Below the pieces are notes generated by a model. It worked only from the letters and a program-made list of their open reading frames with translations. It made no database searches and was not told the DNA's origin. Positions 16,078 to 24,560 of a stretch of DNA of 25,134 nucleotides are shown one piece after another (the first letter of the stretch is position 1; every line of letters begins with the position of its first letter). The position numbers were made by a program, and so were the translations under genes. Source of the DNA: CAZJJK01 sp964546285 (GTDB lineage Bacteria > Spirochaetota > Spirochaetia > Treponematales > Breznakiellaceae); the NCBI GenBank assembly GCA_964546285.1, contig CAZJJK010000042.1:1-25134 (forward strand), given 5' to 3'.

Positions 16078-17050
16078 TAGCCAGCCCCCTCAAAACGCGG
16101 AAAATCAATTTATTGGTTAATACCATCATGAGAAAAAGAATAACCGCTATGGAACAGGCATAACCCATCTCAAAACGAACTACTCCATAATCGTTTATAT
16201 ACGTACCTATAGTATCAGCCGCGTAGCCCCGCGTCGGAAAGCCCGCGACAGCCTTTATAACCTCACTGACGCCAAAAGACGCACCAATCTGCATTACCGC
16301 CCCAAACAACAACTGGGGCGCCATGGATGGTAGAGTGATATACCAAAGCTCCTGCCATCGGTTGCGTATACCATCAATCATCCCCGCCTCATAGAGGCTT
16401 CGATCTATACTCTGGAAACCGGCTATAAAGGCCAAAAAACCAGCGCCAAAACTGAGCCAAACCTGAACCGTCAGCACAACCGTCATCACATATTTGGGGT
16501 CGCCAATCCAATCAAGCGGATCTTTTATTATTCCGAGCATCATCAGCCAGGCGTTCATTAAACCGTAGTAATCGCCCGAAAAAATGACTGTCCAGATAAA
16601 AAACACATTACCAGCCAAGGTAGGCGCGTAGAACACCGTTGTTAGGAAAGATCTCATACCATGGCCAAAATCATTAATAAACCAAGCTAGTAGAAAGGAT
16701 AAAACATAACTTATAGGGCCGGTGACAAAGGCGAAAATTAGGGTGTTTTTTAATACTTGAAGAAAAATTTGGTCATCCAACAACAAGCGGAGATAATTAG
16801 TCCAAGCTATCCATCGCGGCGCTTCCAGCATATTAAAACTAGTAAAGCTTAATCCAACGCTGGAAACGATGGGCACAATAGTGAAAACGGTAAACAGGAT
16901 TAAAAAAGGCGCCATTAAAAAATAACTATCCCGGCTCAGCCAGATTTTAGTCCATAAGGACCGCCGATAAGAATCTTTATTCAGGGTACTCCGACCGCCT
17001 TGAAGAGAAACCGGTTTCCTTTTAGTGCCCAATAAAAAGCCCCCTCTCAT
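16070..17050 (-). CDS. Carbohydrate ABC transporter permease (MalF/UgpA type)
   Basis: I place the start at the ATG at 17050, which overlaps the TGA of the giant binding protein (ATGA) as elsewhere in the operon. An open frame runs further back to 17104 but would overlap by 58 bases. The product of about 326 residues has a basic cytoplasmic stretch of about 45 residues, six predicted helices and an EAA loop, LYEAGMIDGIRNRWQELWYITLP, near residue 230. It belongs to the UgpA/LplB-like permeases of oligosaccharide importers and should form a heterodimer with the next gene product. Confidence 0.88.
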   Translation of the reverse strand: MRGGFLLGTKRKPVSLQGGRSTLNKDSYRRSLWTKIWLSRDSYFLMAPFLILFTVFTIVPIVSSVGLSFTSFNMLEAPRWIAWTNYLRLLLDDQIFLQVLKNTLIFAFVTGPISYVLSFLLAWFINDFGHGMRSFLTTVFYAPTLAGNVFFIWTVIFSGDYYGLMNAWLMMLGIIKDPLDWIGDPKYVMTVVLTVQVWLSFGAGFLAFIAGFQSIDRSLYEAGMIDGIRNRWQELWYITLPSMAPQLLFGAVMQIGASFGVSEVIKAVAGFPTRGYAADTIGTYINDYGVVRFEMGYACSIAVILFLMMVLTNKLIFRVLRGLANE

Positions 17051-20001
17051 TCCAAGCCCAATTCCTTCCGTTTGCGTTCCAGCTCCTCGTCTATCAACTG
17101 ACAATACTTATAAAGAGTGGCGCGTGGATTCGCGAAATCGTAATACACTTTACTAAAAGCGGTGTCCAGCATGCGAATAGTGTAATAAGCGCCCGGAACT
17201 TCCGGAACCTCTTTTACTTCTTCCCATTGGGTCTTTATTACAGCCGCCTCAGCCTTTGACCAAGGCAAGCGATCGAACGCGTATAAATTAGCGGTATTCA
17301 TCCTTGCCGCTTTGCCTAAGAGTATCTCCATTTGACGAGCGTAGGCCAATTGTACCTCGCCAGAAGCCCACCATCGGAGGAAGTCCCAGCCAGCTTCTGG
17401 ATTCTTGATATGGGAGAACATGACGCTGGCGGTACCAGAAGCGGCTTCGGATCGATCTATACTACCATCGGGTCTTATAGTCCCAGGGACAGGCAGCATT
17501 CCCCATTCGTTTCGTATTTCCGGCGCGGCCGCCATAAGTTGATTGTATAAGCCATAGGAGGCTATTCCTATCGGCATTTCACCGGAGCGGAAACGGGTAT
17601 AAAAATCATATTTAAGAACGAAGCCATAGGAAGAGTAGAAATCCGTCCATTGCTTAAAAGCGGCGTAGGCGGGAGCCTCCATAAGACCGGTTCGTCGGCC
17701 GTCATCCAGGTAAAAAGCCCCACCCTGCTGGCTCAGTAAGGTGGGAAAGAGATTGCGGGCACCCATACCAGCGTCAATCAATTCCAAGGCATCCGTTTGC
17801 TGATAGGGTAGGCCTATCTGCATATTATTACGCTGCAAAACGGGAATAGCCCTATACAAATCCTCCCAGGTTTCAGGAGGCGCAACGCCTAATTCTCGTA
17901 AGATATCCTTACGATAAAACATCATATGAAAATCTTGAGTCAGCGGCAGAGCATAAACGCCCCCAGAATAGCTATATGGCGTAAAAGCGGTTTCACGGAA
18001 ACGGTTTGCCACATCAGGGAAAGAGCTGAATGTGCTGAGATCGTACAACGCATTACGAGAGGCAAGGTTCACCGGTTGCCCGCGCGATACATTAATGGCT
18101 ATTTCCGGTCCCTTACCGGCTAAGGTGGCCTCAATAAGACTACCCTGCACTAAGCTAAGATTAACACGAACCCCTGTCTTTGGCGTAAAATCATTTGTGA
18201 TTAGGTCACGGAGTATCTGAGCTTGATCCCGTCCCGCGGAAATCCAGACATTGACGACATCGCCCTTTTCCCTGGCGCCAATACTCGTATAGTCCTCAAC
18301 AAAGGAAGCCAGAAAAGACTGGAGGGATGACCAAGCTTGAACGAAAAAATTCGCGTTCGCTTTTGGCAGAGCGGCGGCCGCTGACGCGAAACCGATATAA
18401 TCCAATTCCAGCGGCACTTCCTTTCGGAATAGGATCCAGGTGGCGAGAGCGGCTATATTATCGCGAAAATTAATCTGGTGGTGTGGAATATATTCAGGAC
18501 GCTCCGCGAAATCAGCCAGTTGATCAGCCATCCGACGTAAGGTGGCCGCCTCTGATCCTTTTTGTCCGGTAATGCGCTCAAATTCATCCGCTTGAGCGGT
18601 AAATCGATTTGACAGGTCTACCAGCCGCTCGGCTAAACCCGGAATTTCTTTTTCCAACTGATAATCTCTAAACAAGTCCGGTTCGGACCCCATAATCATG
18701 ATAAAGCGTCGCCTTATGGTATTCACTTCATAAGTTAGGTCATCAACAGCGGTAAGAATAGGCGTGAGACGGCCCAGGATGGCTTCCAAACGTACTTGGT
18801 GAGAGCCCTTGGCAAGATAAAGCAGACAGGGAGCATCATCAGCGGAGGAGAGCGGCGTTCTAACGCTCCATTCCAGGGAATAGGGAAATTCAAAATTATC
18901 GTATTCAGCCGCCGGAACAAAACCGTCAACGCTAATTCTAAGCGACGCCGCCATACCCCTCTGATAATTTTGCCGCCCCTTGATAAACAGGCGATAATAT
19001 CCGTCTCTTGGCACAGTGATAGTCCATTCAGCCCATTGGCCGGGGAGTTTCCACGTCCAATTCCCACCCAAAGTATTCAAACGGATTTTGGCTGGATGCG
19101 ACGGCTCTGTAGCGGCGCTGGAGCGATCATAGGTCGGGACTAGCGAAGAGTCAGACTTCAGGAACGGCGTTTCCGCCTGGACCTTTACCAGGACAGGTTC
19201 CAACCCCTTTTCCGCCTCTCGCGCGCTTTCAGCTTTTTTAGCGAACGCCGTTTCAGCATAAACGGGCGGATCGCTCGGATTGTATAGACGGATTCCAGAC
19301 ATAACCAAGGCTTCACGCCGTAATACTAAGCGGAGTCTATGGCGTCCACGGGTTAAAAAAAGCGGTAAACGTTTGTTGTAAAAGCCTTGGGTATCAATAA
19401 AATCCCGATCAGACCAGCGGGGCGCCTCAAGCTGGTCCGGACGCAAATCGTTATCGTTTCCGTCTTTACGGATGGGGCCAGCGTCTTTCCATGAACGGGG
19501 GAACATAACGCTGGCAAAATCATCGTAGGGCAGTTCGCCATCCAGAAGAACGGCGAATTCAAGCTCCATCCCTTTTACCTCAACGGGAATATACCGTAAT
19601 GACAAACAGTAAACACCGCCATCGGCCACATTGAACGTCCATTCAACCCAACCTTCCTCCCCAGTCCAGCGCAGGGTATCGTTTTCGCCCTCATAGACGG
19701 AAAGCCGTTCCAAAGCGGCGCCCTCGCTGGCGCTGTAATCCACCGCCCTTATATCGATCACCGCGTCAGGACGCGACGCCTCAATATGCCGTTTTAGGTA
19801 TTCCGTAACAGAACTGGTTCTTGACCAACGAATAACGGCTCTTTCCGTGTTAAGGGCCGTTATTTCGGGCAGAGCGTCCTGGGCGGGCGCTAGAGCTAGA
19901 ATCGCGATAAAAAAACTTAAGAATATCAAAGGTCTTAAGCGTCGACATAAAAGCGGCATCCCCCGGCGCGAACAGCGGAGCAACAGTTTCGGCAACATCA
20001 T
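17047..20001 (-). CDS. Giant solute-binding protein with two N-terminal carbohydrate-binding-like modules
   Basis: With the start at the ATG at 20001 (ATGA overlap with the GH27 stop) the protein has 984 residues, about twice the family norm. A signal peptide core lies near residues 21-41 (ending LAPAQ). Two jelly-roll modules, about 95-240 and 272-425, share a pattern (GWVEWTFNVADGGVYCLSLRY against QWAEWTITVPRDGYYRLFIKG), which suggests internal duplication and resembles CBM35/CBM6-type domains. A helical linker covers 430-570. A family 1 binding fold covers about 580-984 (VNVWISAGRDQAQILRDLI, then PLTQDFHMMFYRKDILRELG). It probably captures long or branched oligosaccharides for the permeases that follow. 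A TTG at 20025 is a less likely start. Confidence 0.85.
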   Translation of the reverse strand: MMLPKLLLRCSRRGMPLLCRRLRPLIFLSFFIAILALAPAQDALPEITALNTERAVIRWSRTSSVTEYLKRHIEASRPDAVIDIRAVDYSASEGAALERLSVYEGENDTLRWTGEEGWVEWTFNVADGGVYCLSLRYIPVEVKGMELEFAVLLDGELPYDDFASVMFPRSWKDAGPIRKDGNDNDLRPDQLEAPRWSDRDFIDTQGFYNKRLPLFLTRGRHRLRLVLRREALVMSGIRLYNPSDPPVYAETAFAKKAESAREAEKGLEPVLVKVQAETPFLKSDSSLVPTYDRSSAATEPSHPAKIRLNTLGGNWTWKLPGQWAEWTITVPRDGYYRLFIKGRQNYQRGMAASLRISVDGFVPAAEYDNFEFPYSLEWSVRTPLSSADDAPCLLYLAKGSHQVRLEAILGRLTPILTAVDDLTYEVNTIRRRFIMIMGSEPDLFRDYQLEKEIPGLAERLVDLSNRFTAQADEFERITGQKGSEAATLRRMADQLADFAERPEYIPHHQINFRDNIAALATWILFRKEVPLELDYIGFASAAAALPKANANFFVQAWSSLQSFLASFVEDYTSIGAREKGDVVNVWISAGRDQAQILRDLITNDFTPKTGVRVNLSLVQGSLIEATLAGKGPEIAINVSRGQPVNLASRNALYDLSTFSSFPDVANRFRETAFTPYSYSGGVYALPLTQDFHMMFYRKDILRELGVAPPETWEDLYRAIPVLQRNNMQIGLPYQQTDALELIDAGMGARNLFPTLLSQQGGAFYLDDGRRTGLMEAPAYAAFKQWTDFYSSYGFVLKYDFYTRFRSGEMPIGIASYGLYNQLMAAAPEIRNEWGMLPVPGTIRPDGSIDRSEAASGTASVMFSHIKNPEAGWDFLRWWASGEVQLAYARQMEILLGKAARMNTANLYAFDRLPWSKAEAAVIKTQWEEVKEVPEVPGAYYTIRMLDTAFSKVYYDFANPRATLYKYCQLIDEELERKRKELGLE

Positions 20002-21158
20002 CGGCGCACCGTAAACACCAGGCAATCGTGGCTTTCCACCAGACGGCTGATGCCATTTTTATAGGCGCCCAGCTCAGACCTCTTCCAGGCATCGCGTACC
20101 CGCAAGGTCTCGTTTATGGGAAAACCCAATTCCGCCCAAGTAACGGCGATCTCCACCGGCTGTGCCGATCGGTTGTATAAGCCAACAGCGACCGCGTTGG
20201 CCGATAATTTTTTAAGCCAAATATCGGCTTCGCGAGAGCGGTGCGCGACATGGCCTTGAACGCCGACGGCATCCTGATCTATAGCGATTAAATCGGTGTT
20301 TAGCAGTATGTCCCTTGTCGCCTTATCCGCTACGCGAAGATCGCAACCAATAATTAGAGGCGCGGCCATCAAACACCACAGCGCGAAATGAGCCCGATAT
20401 TCAGTGACCGAACAGCCTGGCCCCTGCCATTCCAACGAGCCGTTTAAGCCAACCACCAACATATCAGGATCATTCCAAAACCCGGGACCAGCAAAGGGAT
20501 ATAAACGCTCATTACTATCGGCTATTTTGTTAAAACCCAAACCCCATTTGAAATCGCCGTCATAAAAATCCTTAATATCCGGAGTGGAACGCCAGAGGTG
20601 CGCTACTTCCCAGGCCCATTCCCAGGGTTTTGAGCGGCCATGCTCGCAGACGCTGAATACCATAGGCCGATCAGCCTCCACCAAAAAGTCGCGCATATTG
20701 GAGTATTCGGTTTTAACATCGCGGCCCGGCGGGTCTTCGTCTAAAACGCGATAATCGTATTTCAAGTAGTCAAAACCCATCGAGGCTATGAATTTCGCGT
20801 CTTCCCGCTCATGTCCCAGGCTACCCATTTTTTCGCCATACGTACGTAGTCCGGCTCCAAGATAAATCCCGATTTTTAAGCCCTTGCCATGAACATAGTC
20901 CACTAGCGGCTTAAGGCCGTTAGGGAACTTGATAGGATCTATTGTCAAACTACCGTCCGAATCCCGATCCTCCGTCATCCACCCGTCATCGATATTCACA
21001 TATTCATAGCCGACGGCCTTATATCCCCCGTCAACCATAACATCCGCTATTTCGCGTATTACTGCCTCACTTGGTTCGCAGCCAAACGCGTTGAACGAAT
21101 TCCAGCCCATCGGCGGTGACAACGCTACATTGTTTCCGGGGCTTCGCCGTTCCATCAT
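19998..21158 (-). CDS. GH27 alpha-galactosidase, cytosolic
   Basis: The 386-residue clan GH-D enzyme opens with the typical PPMGWNSFNAFGC and NIDDGW. The nucleophile is Asp135 in DYLKYDYR and the acid/base is Asp194 in RSTPDIKD. FWNDPDMLVVGL and the C-terminal beta-domain follow. It would hydrolyse terminal alpha-galactose, and in this operon most plausibly the alpha-1,6-galactosyl branches of galactomannan oligosaccharides. There is no signal peptide, so it acts after import. The two Cys that usually form a disulfide beside the active site (in TCxG and KYDNC) are replaced by Tyr107 and Arg137. It is the first gene of the ten-gene operon, with GAGGAG eight bases before the ATG. Confidence 0.92.
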   Translation of the reverse strand: MMERRSPGNNVALSPPMGWNSFNAFGCEPSEAVIREIADVMVDGGYKAVGYEYVNIDDGWMTEDRDSDGSLTIDPIKFPNGLKPLVDYVHGKGLKIGIYLGAGLRTYGEKMGSLGHEREDAKFIASMGFDYLKYDYRVLDEDPPGRDVKTEYSNMRDFLVEADRPMVFSVCEHGRSKPWEWAWEVAHLWRSTPDIKDFYDGDFKWGLGFNKIADSNERLYPFAGPGFWNDPDMLVVGLNGSLEWQGPGCSVTEYRAHFALWCLMAAPLIIGCDLRVADKATRDILLNTDLIAIDQDAVGVQGHVAHRSREADIWLKKLSANAVAVGLYNRSAQPVEIAVTWAELGFPINETLRVRDAWKRSELGAYKNGISRLVESHDCLVFTVRR

Positions 21159-21405
21159 TCAGCCAACTCCTCTAGCTTAACTATGCCGATAGCATTGTTT
21201 ATTCTTTCAACCAACCTAAGCCAATCCACCCGCCTAAACCAGGCCATTAAGCGCCCGCCCCGTATCCGCATAATTTATATATATATAATACAACAATATA
21301 TCATATATCAGCGTTCAAAATTTTAATCAAACCTAAAAACCGATAGACAGTCAAACCCGTCTCTTTCACACTGTATAATGGCTTTTCTTTCAGCCATATG
21401 GATAA
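21159..21405. promoter_or_regulatory. Divergent promoter region between the mannan operon and its AraC regulator
   Basis: This 247-base region separates two genes that point away from each other. Its middle (21268-21310) is almost pure A+T with several TATATA and TATAAT-like words that could serve as -10 boxes for the leftward operon. A TATAAT at 21374-21379 lies 27 bases before the AraC start. No clear repeat typical of an AraC site was found by eye. The regulator probably binds here. Confidence 0.5.
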
Positions 21406-22260
21406 ATGTCATATTTTTATGTTAATATGTCATTAATGGACGAAAATAACACGGTAAACCAGTTAAGTTTTTATAAAGCCGGAATTGAGAACCGCTCCGC
21501 CGGGCAAAGCTGGACAAGCATTCGCGACCTTGTTTTATTTTATTACACCATATCTGGGACGGGCCTTATCCGCCGCGGGCTTAACGAATGGCGTTTAGGC
21601 GTCGGCGAGGGTTTTGTTGTTTTTCCGGGAGATCTAATCGAATTCGCCGCTGATGGGGACTGTCCTTGGCGATACTTTTGGATGGGTTTATCCGGCGGCT
21701 TAGAGGAAAGCGTCTTTTCCTCTTTTGGCTTAACACGGGGAGATCCAGTCTTTATCTCCAATTCCCCAGAAAAGCTCGCGTCAGGTTTGGAAAAGGAGGC
21801 TGCGCGAGTCACGTCCATCCAAAGTCGTTTTCAAGGTCTGGAATTTTGTTATAAAATTCTTGGCCTTTTGGAAAAATACGGAGTACAAGGGCAAACCAAG
21901 GAGTTCTCGCCTTATCATCAGAATTATATCGATGCCGAACTGGCCTTTATCAAGGCGAATTATCACCGTCCCACCTGTACCGTCGCCGCTATCGCTTCAC
22001 GCTTAGGTCTTAGCCGAGGCTATCTGAGCCTGCTGACCCGCCGCGAAACGGGGAAAACACCGCGCGAACATCTTTTCGCGTACCGAATGTATAAAGCTCA
22101 AGAGCTGTTAAGCTTTCGTGACGAATCAATCGCGATGGTCGCCAAAGAAGTGGGGTATCGTGACCCTATGACCTTTTCCAAAGCTTTCAGACACTGGATG
22201 GGTTTAGCCCCTCTCCAATATCGAAATAAAACAAAAGCGACAAAACGGCTTAAAGCCTAA
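21406..22260 (+). CDS. AraC-family transcriptional regulator of the mannan locus
   Basis: The 284-residue protein has an N-terminal cupin-like sensor (about 40-110, FYYTISGTGLIRRG then VVFPGDLIEF) and a C-terminal AraC DNA-binding domain. The latter holds two helix-turn-helix units, near 192-213 (VAAIASRLGLSRGYLSLLTR) and 241-263 (SIAMVAKEVGYRDPMTFSKA). This is the layout of MsmR/RafR/AraC-type activators that sense a sugar. It is transcribed away from the ten-gene operon and is its natural candidate regulator. The start is uncertain: ATGs at 21406, 21427 and 21436 all lack a good Shine-Dalgarno. Confidence 0.88.
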   Translation: MSYFYVNMSLMDENNTVNQLSFYKAGIENRSAGQSWTSIRDLVLFYYTISGTGLIRRGLNEWRLGVGEGFVVFPGDLIEFAADGDCPWRYFWMGLSGGLEESVFSSFGLTRGDPVFISNSPEKLASGLEKEAARVTSIQSRFQGLEFCYKILGLLEKYGVQGQTKEFSPYHQNYIDAELAFIKANYHRPTCTVAAIASRLGLSRGYLSLLTRRETGKTPREHLFAYRMYKAQELLSFRDESIAMVAKEVGYRDPMTFSKAFRHWMGLAPLQYRNKTKATKRLKA

Positions 22261-22466
22261 AAGAAGATTCCTTTCAGCTTAAACGGTTTTTTTGACAAGC
22301 CGCCCCTCTGTATCAAAACGCGCCAAAACGGGCCTCTATTCCAAAAATCAATCGTTTATCCTTAATTAAGCGCTAACGCTATATAAAACTAAGAAATGCT
22401 TCTAGTTTTCCTGCCAACCCAAGCCTTAGGCCTAAAAAAAGCATACACCTCTTAGCCCGCTTTCGC

Positions 22467-22494
22467 TTGACAAATTAATAAAACGGGGTATTAG
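22467..22494 (+). promoter_or_regulatory. Candidate promoter of the lipoprotein gene
   Basis: A perfect TTGACA (22467-22472) is followed after 16 bases by TATTAG (22489-22494; four of six). The lipoprotein ATG lies 40 bases further on, behind AGGAGG (22524-22529). The 274-base gap after the AraC gene also contains several perfect palindromes: CTTAATTAAG (22361-22370), AGCG-CTAA-CGCT (22369-22380), TTAGGCCTAA (22426-22435) and CTAAGCTTAG (22516-22525), the last of which overlaps the ribosome-binding site. Confidence 0.55.
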
Positions 22495-22534
22495 CATGGA
22501 CATTAATCATGTTCGCTAAGCTTAGGAGGATCGT

Positions 22535-23251
22535 ATGAAACGTTTTTTCGCTTTAGCCTTTAGTCTGTTGGCGGCTTTAGCCTTGGTCGCTTGCGCGACC
22601 GCCCCGGCCACTCCCCCGGCTGAAGAAGCGGCCGTCGCGGAACCGGTCATTGTGGAAGTGGCGGAGGAAGTAGTAGCGGAGCCCGAGCCGGAAACCGTAG
22701 AAGCGGCGCCGGCGGAAATTCCGGAAGGCGAGATTATCTCTCTGGATAATTTTGAGGAAGGTAATTATTGGGTAGCGGTAGGCGATTCTTGGGACCAGTG
22801 GGGAAGTCACAATTTATCGTTGGAAGCGGAGCTGTTTGAGGAATGGGGAACCGACGGACCGACCTCTGCCGATTGGGTGTACGACACCATTCCCGCTACC
22901 GGCGGACAAGCTACCTTCTTTTGCGATCAGCTCCTTGAAACCGACTGGACAGGCGCTAAATCCATAGTCATCGACATCAACAATCCTGAAAGTTTCGCTA
23001 TCACCATCGTATTCAGCACACAGACCACGGATGGATGGACTTGGTCGCAAACCAAGACGATTGAGATTCAACCTGGGATCACCGAAAACGTAGCCTTTGA
23101 CCTAACAAGCGGCTTATTGGATGGCAACAATCAGGCTATTGAGGCTATTCCCGGTTTGGATATGGTAAAACGGGCTATGTTCTCCGTTATGCTGGCTGGG
23201 GACGGCAAAGCCGGTCGTTTTTATGTTGATAACATTCGCTTAATTAAATAA
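22535..23251 (+). CDS. Lipoprotein with carbohydrate-binding-like beta-sandwich
   Basis: The 238-residue product has a lipoprotein signal peptide with lipobox LVAC (Cys20). A linker rich in Ala, Glu, Pro and Val (about 21-67) follows, then a beta-sandwich domain (about 70-238) rich in exposed-type Trp and Tyr (NYWVAVGDSWDQWG, then SADWVYDT, then TTDGWTWSQ) and ending RFYVDNIRLIK. That ending and the DNF start are typical of jelly-roll sugar-binding modules. It may display a glycan-binding domain on the inner or outer membrane for the adjacent locus. There is no catalytic motif. It has its own promoter-like sequence and a strong ribosome-binding site. Function is inferred from fold and neighbourhood. 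Confidence 0.75.
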   Translation: MKRFFALAFSLLAALALVACATAPATPPAEEAAVAEPVIVEVAEEVVAEPEPETVEAAPAEIPEGEIISLDNFEEGNYWVAVGDSWDQWGSHNLSLEAELFEEWGTDGPTSADWVYDTIPATGGQATFFCDQLLETDWTGAKSIVIDINNPESFAITIVFSTQTTDGWTWSQTKTIEIQPGITENVAFDLTSGLLDGNNQAIEAIPGLDMVKRAMFSVMLAGDGKAGRFYVDNIRLIK

Positions 23252-23254
23252 GCC

Positions 23255-23398
23255 AAAGGGTTTTAAGGGCCCTAAACCTTTAGAAACCCACAGGAAAGAC
23301 AAGCGCGGTTTTTTTACCGCTATTTGTATAATATACAGATAACGCTAATAATAAAACCGCGCTTACTTTTCGCGAAGGTCAACGCCTTTCGCGAAAAG
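23255..23398. repeat. Three-stem palindromic repeat, copy B
   Basis: Three inverted repeats follow the lipoprotein stop. Stem 1 (23255-23281) is an imperfect palindrome around GGGCCC. Stem 2 has perfect 12-bp arms AAGCGCGGTTTT (23301-23312) and AAAACCGCGCTT (23353-23364) and encloses a second imperfect palindrome (CGCTATTTGTAT with ATACAGATAACG). Stem 3 (23366-23376 with 23388-23398) has 11-bp arms CTTTTCGCGAA and TTCGCGAAAAG. Order, spacing and several words match copy A at 2435-2580. Lying between two converging genes, it may also act as a terminator. Confidence 0.65.
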
Positions 23399-23432
23399 CT
23401 AAAACCAGACTTTATTGCAAAATTAACAAAGC

Positions 23433-24560
23433 CTAAGAAACATCGTTCCATGAAAGCCCGGAAAGATCGATATTCCGCTTGATAAAAGCCGCCAATTCAC
23501 GGGCCAGCGATATATGCGTATCTACCCTTGGATGAGCGTAACTGAAAGCCTTAAAAACAAACGACACGATTTTTCGGTCATCCGCGAGTTCCCCAACAGC
23601 TTCCCTCCAAGCCCCGGATAAGGCCGGTGAGTCTCTAAAAGCGCTCATCCCGCCAGCGGCGCATATAATCCACGCGTCAGGATAACGCCGACGGATGGCA
23701 TGAATCAGCTCAACATATCGTTCACGAAAGTCGGCGGGAAAAGGCTGCCCCTGATCCGCGGTAAAACCATGATCGTTTTGTCCAAGATTGATTACGACAA
23801 TATCAGGGGGACGTACATTAAACGCGTATACCTGGCTATCGGGACGGGGATATAGCCGATCCCACACTCGCCCCATCAAAAGCGGGTGCCAGCTGGCACA
23901 TATTCCTATACCGCTAAATGAAATATTCGAATACCTCACACCAAGTATCCTAGAGCATACAGCCGCGTACGAGGTATAGTTATTGTGTGTAGTTAAATCA
24001 TCATATTGATCGGCGTCAGGATCCTCATCGCACGCGCCGGCCGTTATTGAATCGCCGTAAAATTCGATAGTTCGCTGTGGCTTATCGTCTGGGGCTAAAC
24101 ACGCTTCTCCGGGCTCGATAAAAACCCCTAGGAACCGGGCGGTTCCCGACATAGCTTCGCTTCTTTTAAACAAGACCAGCTCATGACGCCCGGGAGCTAA
24201 AGCCGCATCAAGAATATAATCACGCGTTTCCCCGGCCTTTAAGCGTAATAAGCTGGCTCCGCCATCGATAATGACGTTAAAGTGATTCACGCCCTCCACC
24301 TCAGCGAAACGCAGGGCAAAACGTTGACCAGTAAAGCCGAAACGAAGCTGGCTTCCCTGCCAGATAAATACGGGGGCGCTTGGCTGGGAAAAATCGATAC
24401 GTCCGCTGTAATCGAACACCTCGGTGGCGGCCGACTGGAAAAGAAGCCCAGTCAGAAGGCCATGGGCATGATCGATAAAGCGAAAACCGCTCCAGGGCTG
24501 AACGGAAGCGATATGCTCGCCTAGGGTCTTTGAGTCGCCGCTCGGTTCCACAGCACTCAC
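23433..24560 (-). CDS. Carbohydrate esterase family 2 (CE2) acetylesterase, cytosolic
   Basis: The 375-residue protein has the two-domain CE2 layout. An N-terminal jelly roll covers about 45-155 (FIWQGSQLRFGFTGQRFALRF, then HFNVIIDGG), and a C-terminal SGNH hydrolase covers 160-365. Ser171 in FYGDSITAG is the nucleophile. Gly217 (SFSGIGI), Asn262 (NLGQND) and His343 (AHPRVDTH) complete the SGNH set. CE2 enzymes remove O-acetyl groups from xylo- and mannooligosaccharides. There is no signal peptide, so imported acetylated oligosaccharides are the likely substrate. The GTG start overlaps the upstream SGNH gene stop (GTGA), so the two esterases are co-translated. Confidence 0.88.
   Translation of the reverse strand: MSAVEPSGDSKTLGEHIASVQPWSGFRFIDHAHGLLTGLLFQSAATEVFDYSGRIDFSQPSAPVFIWQGSQLRFGFTGQRFALRFAEVEGVNHFNVIIDGGASLLRLKAGETRDYILDAALAPGRHELVLFKRSEAMSGTARFLGVFIEPGEACLAPDDKPQRTIEFYGDSITAGACDEDPDADQYDDLTTHNNYTSYAAVCSRILGVRYSNISFSGIGICASWHPLLMGRVWDRLYPRPDSQVYAFNVRPPDIVVINLGQNDHGFTADQGQPFPADFRERYVELIHAIRRRYPDAWIICAAGGMSAFRDSPALSGAWREAVGELADDRKIVSFVFKAFSYAHPRVDTHISLARELAAFIKRNIDLSGLSWNDVS

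Noticed and set aside
17047..17104. Longer start for the permease at 17104
   Set aside because: It would overlap the giant binding-protein gene by 58 bases; the ATG at 17050 gives the ATGA coupling seen elsewhere in the operon.
20002..20025. TTG start at 20025 for the giant binding protein
   Set aside because: The ATG at 20001 overlaps the GH27 stop as ATGA and still leaves the full signal peptide.
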